Below are positions 8,926 to 16,877 of a stretch of DNA of 64,000 bases, in pieces. A program made the translations under genes and the position numbers. How positions within the stretch are numbered: the first letter of the stretch is position 1; each line of letters opens with the position of its first letter. The DNA comes from Pedobacter yonginensis (GTDB lineage Bacteria > Bacteroidota > Bacteroidia > Sphingobacteriales > Sphingobacteriaceae): the NCBI RefSeq assembly GCF_003173595.1, contig NZ_QGNZ01000003.1, forward strand, positions 248,001-312,000, in the 5' to 3' direction. The notes under the pieces were generated by a model. That model did no database searches and was not told the origin of the DNA. It worked only from the letters and a program-made list of their open reading frames with translations.

Positions 8926-9348
8926 ATGAAGATGTACCAACAAGCAATTTCCTTAATGGAAAGAAGGCGTGGCTTCCATTTAATTACGGAAGAAATCTTA
9001 AATGCTTTACCACAAATTAGAGACATTCAAATTGGCATGTGCCAAGTTTTTATACAGCATACTTCGGCATCCCTCACAATTAATGAAAATGCCGACCCAA
9101 CGGTTAGGGTTGACTTCGAAATGTTCTTTAACAAAGCTGTTCCAGAAAATGATCCTGATTATGAACATGATTATGAGGGATCAGACGATATGCCTGCTCA
9201 TTTAAAAGCGGCTATGCTTGGCAGTTCAGTAAGCATCCCGATCAGAAATGGAAGATTGGCTTTGGGCACTTGGCAAGGCATTTACCTCTGCGAACATCGT
9301 AATTATGGTGGCCAAAGAAAACTAGTTATTACCGCTTGGGGTGAATAA
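8926..9348 (+). CDS. YjbQ family protein (UPF0047)
   Basis: A 140-residue small cytoplasmic protein of the YjbQ/UPF0047 family, recognisable from HTSASLTINENADPTVRVD, the GSDDMPAHLKAAMLGSS stretch and the closing LGTWQGIYLCEHR. The three spaced histidine motifs are typical. Members have been linked to a weak thiamine-phosphate synthase activity, but the physiological role is unsettled. The start is 11 bases after the M23 peptidase gene, so it is probably cotranscribed with it. It converges on the BrkB gene. Confidence 0.9.
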   Translation: MKMYQQAISLMERRRGFHLITEEILNALPQIRDIQIGMCQVFIQHTSASLTINENADPTVRVDFEMFFNKAVPENDPDYEHDYEGSDDMPAHLKAAMLGSSVSIPIRNGRLALGTWQGIYLCEHRNYGGQRKLVITAWGE

Positions 9349-9350
9349 TG

Positions 9351-10304
9351 CTATTTCTCAATTCCAGGGTGGTTATCTTGAATTGAATTATTTCCGGTTT
9401 CAATTTCTACTTCTTTTGTGGTTACGGCATAGTGCGATGGGAAAATTTCTGATCCATACGCTACTGCATAGGCCTTCGTAAACTCTGCTCCAAAATATAA
9501 AATGATCGAGGAATAATAGGTCCAGAGAAGTACCACAACTAATGAACCAGCTGCGCCATAGGTACTGCCCACATTACTTTGGCCAATATAAAGCGATATG
9601 GCAAACTTGCCTGCCATAAACAGTAGTGCGGTGACCACTGATCCGGCGATAACGTCTCTCCACTTAATAATGGCATCTGGTAAAACTTTAAAGATTACTC
9701 CAAAAATTAATGAGATTACAGCCAGCGTAACCACTTGGTTAAGTACATAAAATACAATTACTGAAACATCTGCATATCGCATTTGTAAGCTTTTACTAAA
9801 GGTATCTAAAATGGTTGTTACCCCTAAAGAAACCAATAGTACAAAGCCTAAACTGATAATGACCGAAAAAGAAAGGAACCGATTCTGTAGCATTTTTAAC
9901 CAGCCTCTTTTCGGCTTAGGTTTCAATCCCCAGATGGTATTTATAGAATCTTGGATGTCGCCAAAAATAGTTGTTGCACCAACCAGAAGCGTAATTAGGC
10001 CAATGGTAAATGCGACTGTACCTTTACCGTTTAAAGAAGCATTTTTTATAATTTGCTGAAGTTGTAATGCACTCTCCTTGCCTAAAAAGCCATCCAATTG
10101 ACTATAAATTTGTCCTTCTGCGGCTTCCCTACCTAAAAATATTGCACAAAGTGAGATGATTACAACTAACAAAGGTGCCATCGAAAATACGGTGTAATAG
10201 GCTAGTGAACCACTTAGCTTAGTAACTTTGTGGTCTCCGAAACCAGTGAATGATGCTTTTAAAATGCCCCAAATTCCTTTGAAAGTTATTTTTTCCTTGG
10301 CCAT
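9351..10304 (-). CDS. YihY/BrkB family inner-membrane protein
   Basis: A 317-residue polytopic membrane protein with about six hydrophobic helices (e.g. LAYYTVFSMAPLLVVIISLCAIFLG, FLSFSVIISLGFVLLVSLGV, VVTALLFMAGKFAISLYIG, GSLVVVLLWTYYSSIILYFGAEFT). The opening SGSLAYYTVFSMAPLL and the closing WTYYSSIILYFGAEFTKAYA are family hallmarks. The family was once annotated as ribonuclease BN and is now seen as membrane proteins of unclear function. The stop codon is 2 bases from the end of the convergent YjbQ gene. Confidence 0.9.
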   Translation of the reverse strand: MAKEKITFKGIWGILKASFTGFGDHKVTKLSGSLAYYTVFSMAPLLVVIISLCAIFLGREAAEGQIYSQLDGFLGKESALQLQQIIKNASLNGKGTVAFTIGLITLLVGATTIFGDIQDSINTIWGLKPKPKRGWLKMLQNRFLSFSVIISLGFVLLVSLGVTTILDTFSKSLQMRYADVSVIVFYVLNQVVTLAVISLIFGVIFKVLPDAIIKWRDVIAGSVVTALLFMAGKFAISLYIGQSNVGSTYGAAGSLVVVLLWTYYSSIILYFGAEFTKAYAVAYGSEIFPSHYAVTTKEVEIETGNNSIQDNHPGIEK

Positions 10305-10747
10305 AAAATTGATAAGATTTTGTATTAACGTTAATAGTTTCTTACAGTTTAAACCTTATAATTTATGATTTGTTTGGGAAATGATTGGTTATTGACTCCT
10401 GCCCCATAACAAACTTGCCAAAAGCTTTTCGAGATTTGCAATAGGATTTTACGAAGTCACAGTTGTTTGAAAGGTGGGATTTGATAGACGTGATGTTGAT
10501 GATTCACCAAACATGGAAGCCAAAATTGTAGCACTAATGTAACTGCTCCAAACCCGATTGAACGGAAAGCCACAATTTTTCATTGTGCTTGGAGGTAAAG
10601 CGGGACTGTACTAACATTAAAGCACAGGAACCTGCTTTACCTAACCTTTTCTATACAACGAATTGAGTGGAAGATTGCTTCTTGATGGCATCTTGCCAAG
10701 CCGCTGCGTACTTAAATATTTAGGCCTAAATTATAAAACGATGTATT
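10305..10747. other. Intergenic region holding a structured repeat
   Basis: A 443-base gap between two minus-strand genes. I see no convincing gene. It contains the structured repeat copy at 10551-10606. GGTAAAGCGGG at its end (10594-10604) could also pair with CCTGCTTTACC (10631-10641), one mismatch, giving an alternative hairpin. Confidence 0.6.
10551..10606. repeat. Structured intergenic element, copy 1
   Basis: The copy begins AACCCGATTGAACGGAAAGC and ends GGAGGTAAAGCGGGAC. Inside, CACAAT pairs with ATTGTG across TTTTC, the flanking AAG/CTT extends the stem past a bulged C, and CCCG can pair with CGGG at the ends. A second copy at 56145-56200 keeps the conserved parts and changes both sides of the stem together. 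Confidence 0.75.
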
Positions 10748-12067
10748 CTATTTCTCTTTGATAAAGGCGACTAAATCGTTAACTAAAGTTTCCGAAACAC
10801 TTACCGGAATTTGGTATTGTGCTGCGCTTGCTTTTTCGGTTTGTGGGCTTAGCAAGTGGTTTAATTCTGGATAGTATTTAAGCTTAGCGTTTTTCTTTTT
10901 GCCTAAAGCGTTGTTCCAAATATCGAAATCCGTTTTAGTTACTTGAAAATCGTTGCCCCCTTGGATGACGAAAATTCTTTGCTTGCTTAGTTTTTTGGCG
11001 GTACCAACTTGGTCGAAATTGTTTAAATCGATCCAGTAACTTGCTGGTAATCCTAAAATTGCAGAGTCGGGTTTAATGGTTTTACCCAATTGTTTTATTC
11101 TGCTTTTTTCGATGTCCATAATTGCAGTATCGAGTCTTTTTCTATTCAGCTCAGTCGTATCTTTGGATAAGGCAAACATATATTTGTTCTGGTCAATCAC
11201 CATATCTGTAAAAGCTCTGGCTGGTGCTGCGGCTAAAATAATGCCGCTTAAATCTGGTGAGAGCGTGGCAATTCTTGGAGCCAACATCCCGCCCAAGCTA
11301 TGTCCAAACACATAAATATTTTTTAAATCGGCGTTCGCAATGGTTTTTGCCAATTCTACTGCCGCAACGGCATCATCCATAACTTCTTCTTTAACGGTAA
11401 ATGCTCCGCTAAACTCATTGGCATAAATTAAAGTTCTTTTAACGTAACGTAATGATGCAATTCCTTTACTAGCAAGCCCTAAAGCTAAATCTTTAAAAGG
11501 TTTGTTTGCGCCAACGCTTTCATCCATATCGGCAGGACCAGAACCGTGTACCATAACCACTACAGGGAAATTTTTAATGTTTTTTGGTGTGGTAATGATT
11601 GCTGCAAGCTGATGCTTCCCTGAGGTGAGATATACTGATTTTTCGGTGTATAAATTGGTATCGGCATATGCGGGTTTTAAATAGTCTTTTACGGTTTGTG
11701 CGGGTACCAAGAATAGACCAACAATTTTTTGTTCTTTATTAAAACCTACTAAGAAGTTTTGGCTTCCGTTCGCAAATTTTCCTTCTACCGTTACGGAAAA
11801 GTATTCTCCTTGGGTTTTACTTTGAATAGCATCTAGATATTCAGCTTTCCCTAACTTTGCACTGATATCTACCCAGAGTTGCTTTAAATTTTCTTCGGTT
11901 ACTTTCGATTTCATATTTTCATCAAAGTATCCGCGTGCATCGGCAAATTTTTCTTCTTGCATTAATGCAAAAAAATCGTTTGCTCCTTTAAATAGACTGA
12001 TTACGTTCTGTGAAAATGCTACTGTAGAAAATAGCAATGCAACAAGAAATAAAATACTCTTTTTCAT
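10748..12067 (-). CDS. Secreted alpha/beta hydrolase with N-terminal DUF3887-like domain
   Basis: A 439-residue exported protein with a signal peptide ending around residue 19 (VAFSQ). Residues about 25-120 fit the DUF3887 type of small alpha+beta domain (FADARGYFDENMKSKVTEENL). Residues about 140-437 form an alpha/beta hydrolase: oxyanion-loop HGSGP at 174-178 and nucleophile elbow GHSLGG at 255-260 with Ser257. The late acid and His are probably in QGGNDFQV and ELNHLLSP near the C-terminus. It should be a periplasmic esterase or peptidase-like hydrolase of unknown substrate. It stands alone with a long gap on each side. Confidence 0.85.
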   Translation of the reverse strand: MKKSILFLVALLFSTVAFSQNVISLFKGANDFFALMQEEKFADARGYFDENMKSKVTEENLKQLWVDISAKLGKAEYLDAIQSKTQGEYFSVTVEGKFANGSQNFLVGFNKEQKIVGLFLVPAQTVKDYLKPAYADTNLYTEKSVYLTSGKHQLAAIITTPKNIKNFPVVVMVHGSGPADMDESVGANKPFKDLALGLASKGIASLRYVKRTLIYANEFSGAFTVKEEVMDDAVAAVELAKTIANADLKNIYVFGHSLGGMLAPRIATLSPDLSGIILAAAPARAFTDMVIDQNKYMFALSKDTTELNRKRLDTAIMDIEKSRIKQLGKTIKPDSAILGLPASYWIDLNNFDQVGTAKKLSKQRIFVIQGGNDFQVTKTDFDIWNNALGKKKNAKLKYYPELNHLLSPQTEKASAAQYQIPVSVSETLVNDLVAFIKEK

Positions 12068-12240
12068 GTATTTATGAGGTGTTTGGTTGGGTTGATTTAT
12101 TTATAACACATCAAAGTTAATAATATTTACCATCGAAATTTTTAAAAAACAACTATATTTTTAGTTTTAACTATTTTTAACACTTTATTTTATTTTTTCA
12201 GCTGTATGGTTAACCGTTATGGTTTAGCTCAACAAAGACC

Positions 12241-12274
12241 AAAAAAAAGGAACAGCGTTGAAACTGTTCCTTTT
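12241..12274 (-). terminator. Rho-independent terminator
   Basis: AAGGAACAG pairs with CTGTTCCTT across an 8-base loop. On the minus strand an eight-T run follows. It ends the transcript of the small membrane protein gene whose stop is at 12299. Confidence 0.85.
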
Positions 12275-12298
12275 AAATATATGATGGAGTTGAGAATT

Positions 12299-12688
12299 TT
12301 AGTTTTTTGTTGTAGTGAAATCAACCGGTTTCTTTTCGAAGGATGAATTGAAAACTTGATGGGTTTTAGGTTTTAAGATTAGGTATAATCCGAAACCGAT
12401 TAAAAATACGGCTGTTGTAATTTTTGATAAGGCAAAATCGAAAATGGTGATGTCTTTAAGTGTGAATATGCCGCCTATGATGGTTAAGGCTAGCCATCCT
12501 CCGCCCGTAAAGTTGCGGCGATAACCCATCCATAAGCCTGCGCCAAGCATTACCGTGTGCCAGCTTAAAATCCAATGTGGTAGATCAAGTCCGATGGTTC
12601 TGAGTAAGAAAACGGATCCGATAACAAGGACTAAAATGCCTAATCCTAATTGTTTGTCTGCTTGATTTTTTTTGATGAAGGTTTCCAT
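12299..12688 (-). CDS. Four-helix membrane protein, LiaF-transmembrane-like
   Basis: A 129-residue protein with four hydrophobic helices (LGLGILVLVIGSVFLLRTIGL; WHTVMLGAGLWMGY; WLALTIIGGIFTLKD; ITTAVFLIGFGLYLIL) and short charged ends. The pattern of a Gly-rich first helix followed by LDLPHWILSW resembles the LiaI/LiaF-type transmembrane domain (DUF5668) common in Bacteroidetes, which is linked to envelope-stress sensing. No DNA-binding or C-terminal adhesin domain is attached, so it is a membrane-only version. The assignment is from motif feel and length only. Confidence 0.6.
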   Translation of the reverse strand: METFIKKNQADKQLGLGILVLVIGSVFLLRTIGLDLPHWILSWHTVMLGAGLWMGYRRNFTGGGWLALTIIGGIFTLKDITIFDFALSKITTAVFLIGFGLYLILKPKTHQVFNSSFEKKPVDFTTTKN

Positions 12689-12999
12689 GACGTTTTGTTT
12701 TTATATTCAAATGTAGCATGAATAGCAACGCTTGAGAATGGATTTTCCTTCAATATGATTGATTTATCGGTGAGTAAGATAAAACTATCGGTTAAAATAT
12801 TTTAAAGAATTTTGAAGGTGGAAAATGTCGGTGAAAAAGATTTCTTATACTCGCTTGGTTGCACATTAAAAATTTAGAAACGAGAAAATATGCCCCTTCT
12901 AACGCATGCGTATGCTTTTGCGTTGGTGCTAACCAGTTTGCCCGTACTTCCATCGGATGGTTATCGTGGCGTAAAAACCGAATCTTTATTGCCGAAGAT
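12689..12999. other. Intergenic region without a clear gene
   Basis: A 311-base gap. A minus-strand open frame runs through it to a stop at 12792, with an internal ATG at 12953 that would give 53 residues (MEVRANWLAPTQKHTHALEG and onward). No family is recognised and coding is unsupported. No terminator or operator was seen. Confidence 0.4.
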
Positions 13000-13389
13000 T
13001 TAGCTATAAAAATAGAAGAATAGGATGATTTGCATTTTTTTTAATCCATCGGCTCTTCCTATTTGTCTGCCAGAGCCATCATACACTCTATCGCCATCAA
13101 TTCGACCCACTTGCCGGCCAGAACTATTGTAGAGTCTATCCCCATCAACCCTTCCCATCTGTCTCCCCGATCCATCATACAACTTATCCGCATCTACCCG
13201 TCCTATCTGCCTTCCAGAACCGTCGTATATTCTTTGGCCATCTACTCGCCCAATTTGCCTTCCAGATCCATCATAGTATCTGTCGCCATCTACTCTTCCA
13301 ATTTGCTTTCCTGACCCATTATACATTCTTTGTGCATTTACAAATCCAAATGTGAGTAGCAGGGCTACCAAAATCAATAATTTTTTCAT
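13000..13389 (-). CDS. Secreted beta-flower-like protein with six 16-residue repeats
   Basis: A 129-residue exported protein. A signal peptide (residues 1-19, ending VNAQ) is followed by six near-identical 16-residue repeats of the form YDGSGRQIGRVDGDR, residues about 21-116. The tail is hydrophobic and unusual (KKMQIILFFYFYS). Such GRxDGxxIYDxxGxxIG repeats resemble the 4- or 5-fold beta-flower proteins of Bacteroidetes, in which each repeat gives a blade-like beta hairpin. Six repeats here suggest a larger ring or a slipped array, because the repeats are also conserved as 48-base DNA units. The function is unknown; the location is the periplasm or cell surface. Confidence 0.7.
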   Translation of the reverse strand: MKKLLILVALLLTFGFVNAQRMYNGSGKQIGRVDGDRYYDGSGRQIGRVDGQRIYDGSGRQIGRVDADKLYDGSGRQMGRVDGDRLYNSSGRQVGRIDGDRVYDGSGRQIGRADGLKKMQIILFFYFYS

Positions 13390-13569
13390 TTTTTCTATTT
13401 TTTTAATTTGTCCTAAGTCGTTAAGAGACTGACCATTGGAATTAAAGTTGGGATAACCGGGACGTAAAAAAATAGGATGATTTGGTGTTGTTAAATGTAG
13501 TAATTAGGGCGCTGAAATCAAAAAAAAATTATGTTCTGTGTGTTACCGAACATGGCTTAAATGGTTTTG

Positions 13570-14259
13570 CTACTCGAAAACCACCACTCCATTACCGCCA
13601 GCCATAATTACTTTATTGGTTAGTCCGATAAAAAGGCCGTGTGCCAACAAACCATCTATTTGGTTTAAGGCTTCAGCAAGGTGTTCTGCTTGGGCAATTA
13701 AGCCAAAATCGGCATCGATAATGAAATTGCCGTTATCCGTAATAAATGGTTTTTGATTTAACAGCCTTAAGGTGCTTGTGCCATTAAGCTTGGCTACCTG
13801 ATCCATCACATATTGCAGCGCCAATGGAATAACTTCTATAGGTACTTTAAATGCGCCTAACTGCGCTACTTTTTTAGATGCATCGGTAACAATGATTCTG
13901 TTTTTACTTAGAGATGCAATGATTTTTTCTCTAAACAATGCGCCACCACCTCCTTTAATTAGGTTTAGCGATTCTGTAAATTCATCGGCTCCATCTATAC
14001 TGATATCTATTGAACCGAGTGTTTGAAGATCAAGCATTTGAATTCCATAAGATTTGGCTAAATCTTCTGTTCTTTTAGAACTTGCCGCGGCGGTAATTTT
14101 TAAACCTTTAGCTACTTGCTTCCCGATTTCTTCTATGGCAAATGTAGCTGTAGTTCCTGTACCCAAACCAACAACGTCTCCATTTTTAATCAACTTTACG
14201 GCTTCGAGTGCTGCTACTCGCTTTTCTGCATCTTGCTGGGTTTTATCTATGGTGCTCAT
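13570..14259 (-). CDS. rpiA: Ribose-5-phosphate isomerase A
   Basis: A 229-residue cytoplasmic enzyme that interconverts ribose 5-phosphate and ribulose 5-phosphate in the pentose phosphate pathway. The phosphate-binding GLGTGTT is at 31-37, the catalytic Asp motif DGADEF at 89-94 and KGGGGALFREK at 102-112, all as in RpiA. The length is normal (about 220-230). It stands alone between the beta-flower-like gene and the TonB-receptor gene, with no obvious partner. Confidence 0.95.
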   Translation of the reverse strand: MSTIDKTQQDAEKRVAALEAVKLIKNGDVVGLGTGTTATFAIEEIGKQVAKGLKITAAASSKRTEDLAKSYGIQMLDLQTLGSIDISIDGADEFTESLNLIKGGGGALFREKIIASLSKNRIIVTDASKKVAQLGAFKVPIEVIPLALQYVMDQVAKLNGTSTLRLLNQKPFITDNGNFIIDADFGLIAQAEHLAEALNQIDGLLAHGLFIGLTNKVIMAGGNGVVVFE

Positions 14260-14423
14260 GGAGTAAAAATAAACAAATTTGCGCTATGGGAAGCAAACAG
14301 CCACAATAGAAAATCACGTTGAAATAGATTGGGCTGCAAAGAAGAAATATTTTAAAAAAATATTGTGCAGGGCAATAATTTGGTTTTAGAACGTTTATGT
14401 ATATGAGAGCGTTAATTTAGATG

Positions 14424-14453
14424 ATGGGGATTCTGCAATAGTGGAATCCCCAT
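14424..14453 (-). terminator. Hairpin after the TonB-receptor gene
   Basis: ATGGGGATTC pairs perfectly with GAATCCCCAT across a 10-base loop, 8 bases past the stop of the receptor gene at 14461. The T run is on the plus-strand side rather than the minus side, so it may be a stabilising or weak terminator for the minus transcript. Confidence 0.5.
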
Positions 14454-14460
14454 TTCTTTT

Positions 14461-16809
14461 TTAAAATCTTACCATAAGGCTAACACCATATGTTTTAGGG
14501 TTACCCAAATGCGCAGCTCCAAAATCGTAGGCGTAATCAATGTAGGTTCTATTGCCTAAATTTCTACCCCACAAAAACAAATCGAAATGCTTTTGTGTAA
14601 CTCCAATCTTGGCGTTATAGAGGTTATATCCTTTTTGTTGGATGTTGTTGCCTAAATCGTAAAACTGATTTCCTGTAAATGCCCACTCGCCGCGTGCTAC
14701 CAAATTTAGTTTAGAGGTTTTATCTACCTCATAACTATATTGTAAAGCCAACATGGATGTTAAGTTTGGCGTATATAATTGTCTGTTTCCATCTAAATTT
14801 GCAATTGCGCCGTTTTGTGGCAACTGAAGTGAGGTATATTTTGCATCTGTGTAACCGAAATTATAGTCCACATTAAATCCTTTAAAAGGTTTGGCAGATA
14901 GTTCTGCTTCAAGACCCTTACTGGTTAACTTACCTGCGTTTCTGGTTACGGTGACTGCATCTGGCAGAATTAACACTGGCACTTGGGCATCCGTTAAGCG
15001 AATATAAAATGCAGAAACATTGAGGGTTAAAAGATTATTGAGGAAGGTATTTTTTGATCCGATTTCGAAATTATTGCTGTATTCTGGTTTGTATGAAACC
15101 AATGGTAAAACAGATGGATCTGAACCCAATTGAGTAATGCCACCTGCCCGATAGCCTCTGCTGTAATTACCATAAAGGTTGTTGTTTTCGGTAATAGCAT
15201 AGGCCAATGTAAATTTCGGTGAGAAAGCTTTAAAATTGGCTGTCGAGCTGGTATCGTTCTGGGTGGTGATTGGCTCCATACCATCCATTAAAAATTGGCC
15301 TAAAGCACTTTGCTTCTTATGTTCGTAATCATAACGCAAACCTAAAGTGGCCTCTAACTTTTCCGTTAAGGCGTAAGAAACTTGCCCGAAAGCGGCTAAA
15401 CCATAGCTCTTACCTGTATTGGTATTTAAGCTGGTTACATTAGGGAATGGTGCGCCAAGTAACGGGCCGTCGGCTCCAAAAAAAGTACCCTGCTTTACTG
15501 GATTGTATTGGTGGAAACCGTACAATCCCGCAAGCCATTTGAAACTGGATGTACTTGAAGCTGGCGAACTGAATTTAATTTCTTGTGTATATACCTGTAC
15601 CTTGTTCCAATCTTTACCATAATTATTGATGATGGAAACGCCATCAATGGGAGAAAAATCTCCATCGATGGGTTGGGTGTAATATCTGTAGTTGGATTGA
15701 TAGGCGGTTTGCGATGAGAAATTGAAGGCATCTCCAGAATAATTTGCCGATAAAGAAGTGTTAAACAAATTATCAACCATTTGTGTGGTGGCATTTTGAT
15801 TTAACTGAAAGGGATTTGTAAGCGCCTCTTCTACTGAACCTGCGAGCGGAAATGTGCCATTATTTCTGTTTTCGTTGTGTTTTACATTTAACGTTAAGGC
15901 AAATTTAGAACTGGCTTGAAACTTTAAATAATAATTACCCAGGTAGCCATGCAGTTTGTCGAATTTAGAGTTGTTAAACGTGTTGGTGTAAAAACCGTTT
16001 TGTTTGTTATACAATCCGGCAGCGCCGAAAAATAATTTATCTTTAATTAAAGCGGTACGAATACCTGCGCTGTAACGCTGTTGGCCAAAATTTCCGATAT
16101 CTATCCCAGCAAAGCCATTTGTATTATTGGTGGGTTGTTTAGTTACGATGTTGATTACGCCACCCATTGCATTTCTTCCGTAAAGCGTTCCTTGCGGGCC
16201 ACGAAGTACCTCAATTCTTTCTATATCAAATAAGGAAGCAATGTAAGTATCTAAACCAAACTGATTTACGCCATCAATATAGGTTGCCACAGCAGGGTCG
16301 TATGAAGTTGTGCCAATACCCCTAATTGAAGTTACATTTCTACCATCTCCCGGATTACTGCTGTACAAATTGGGAACGATGGTGGCCAAATCACGAGTAT
16401 TTTGAATGCGGTAATCGTTTACTTTCGTTGCTGATAAGGCAGTAACGCTCATAGGAACGTTCTGAATGTTTTCCTCTGTTTTTTGTGCAAAAACTGTTAC
16501 TTCATCGAGCTTTAAGTTGGCATCTGCCAATACCACATCTAAATTTTGATTGTTGGTAATGGTTTTAATGGTGGTGGCATAACCTATGGCAGAGAACCGA
16601 ATGCTGAGCTTGCCGGCTGGAACCGTATTAAACTCGAAATTGCCATCGGCATTGGTTGTAGTATTTAAGTTGGTATTTAAAATTTGTATGCTTATTGCGG
16701 GTAAGGCAACATTTTTACTGTCTTTAACTGTTCCTGATAATTTTTGCTGTGCATTCGCTGCAAAGCTGAAGATTATACTAAGGCATATCAGAGATATGAT
16801 TTTTTTCAT
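14461..16809 (-). CDS. TonB-dependent outer-membrane receptor
   Basis: A 782-residue outer-membrane active transporter energised by TonB. A signal peptide (1-20) is followed by a carboxypeptidase-regulatory-like domain (about 21-95, KLSGTVKDSKNVALPAISI), a plug (about 110-225, with NVPMSVTALSATKV and IERIEVLRGPQGTLYGRNAM) and a 22-strand barrel ending in GVSLMVRF. Size and plug resemble siderophore, vitamin B12 or small-substrate receptors rather than the longer SusC type, and no SusD follows. The gene lies 68 bases after the cytochrome-containing gene on the same strand, with a hairpin between them. The substrate is unknown. Confidence 0.88.
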   Translation of the reverse strand: MKKIISLICLSIIFSFAANAQQKLSGTVKDSKNVALPAISIQILNTNLNTTTNADGNFEFNTVPAGKLSIRFSAIGYATTIKTITNNQNLDVVLADANLKLDEVTVFAQKTEENIQNVPMSVTALSATKVNDYRIQNTRDLATIVPNLYSSNPGDGRNVTSIRGIGTTSYDPAVATYIDGVNQFGLDTYIASLFDIERIEVLRGPQGTLYGRNAMGGVINIVTKQPTNNTNGFAGIDIGNFGQQRYSAGIRTALIKDKLFFGAAGLYNKQNGFYTNTFNNSKFDKLHGYLGNYYLKFQASSKFALTLNVKHNENRNNGTFPLAGSVEEALTNPFQLNQNATTQMVDNLFNTSLSANYSGDAFNFSSQTAYQSNYRYYTQPIDGDFSPIDGVSIINNYGKDWNKVQVYTQEIKFSSPASSTSSFKWLAGLYGFHQYNPVKQGTFFGADGPLLGAPFPNVTSLNTNTGKSYGLAAFGQVSYALTEKLEATLGLRYDYEHKKQSALGQFLMDGMEPITTQNDTSSTANFKAFSPKFTLAYAITENNNLYGNYSRGYRAGGITQLGSDPSVLPLVSYKPEYSNNFEIGSKNTFLNNLLTLNVSAFYIRLTDAQVPVLILPDAVTVTRNAGKLTSKGLEAELSAKPFKGFNVDYNFGYTDAKYTSLQLPQNGAIANLDGNRQLYTPNLTSMLALQYSYEVDKTSKLNLVARGEWAFTGNQFYDLGNNIQQKGYNLYNAKIGVTQKHFDLFLWGRNLGNRTYIDYAYDFGAAHLGNPKTYGVSLMVRF

Positions 16810-16830
16810 TTCAATTTTTTTAAATAGAAA

Positions 16831-16852
16831 CGGTCGGTGTTTCCACCAACCG
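16831..16852 (-). terminator. Possible hairpin between dehydrogenase-like and receptor genes
   Basis: CGGTCGGTG pairs with CACCAACCG across a short loop, with one wobble pair on the minus strand. It lies between the stop of the receptor gene's upstream neighbour region and the receptor start. The T run is weak, so it is an attenuator or processing site at best. Confidence 0.35.
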
Positions 16853-16877
16853 CACTAAACTAACAATTAACTAATAT

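Noticed and set aside
10594..10641. GGTAAAGCGGG pairing with CCTGCTTTACC as a riboswitch-type alternative fold
   Set aside because: The second arm has no counterpart near copy 2, so the pairing may be chance.
12792..12953. A 53-residue minus-strand frame in the gap before the beta-flower-like gene
   Set aside because: No recognisable family, no clear start signal, and no neighbour link.
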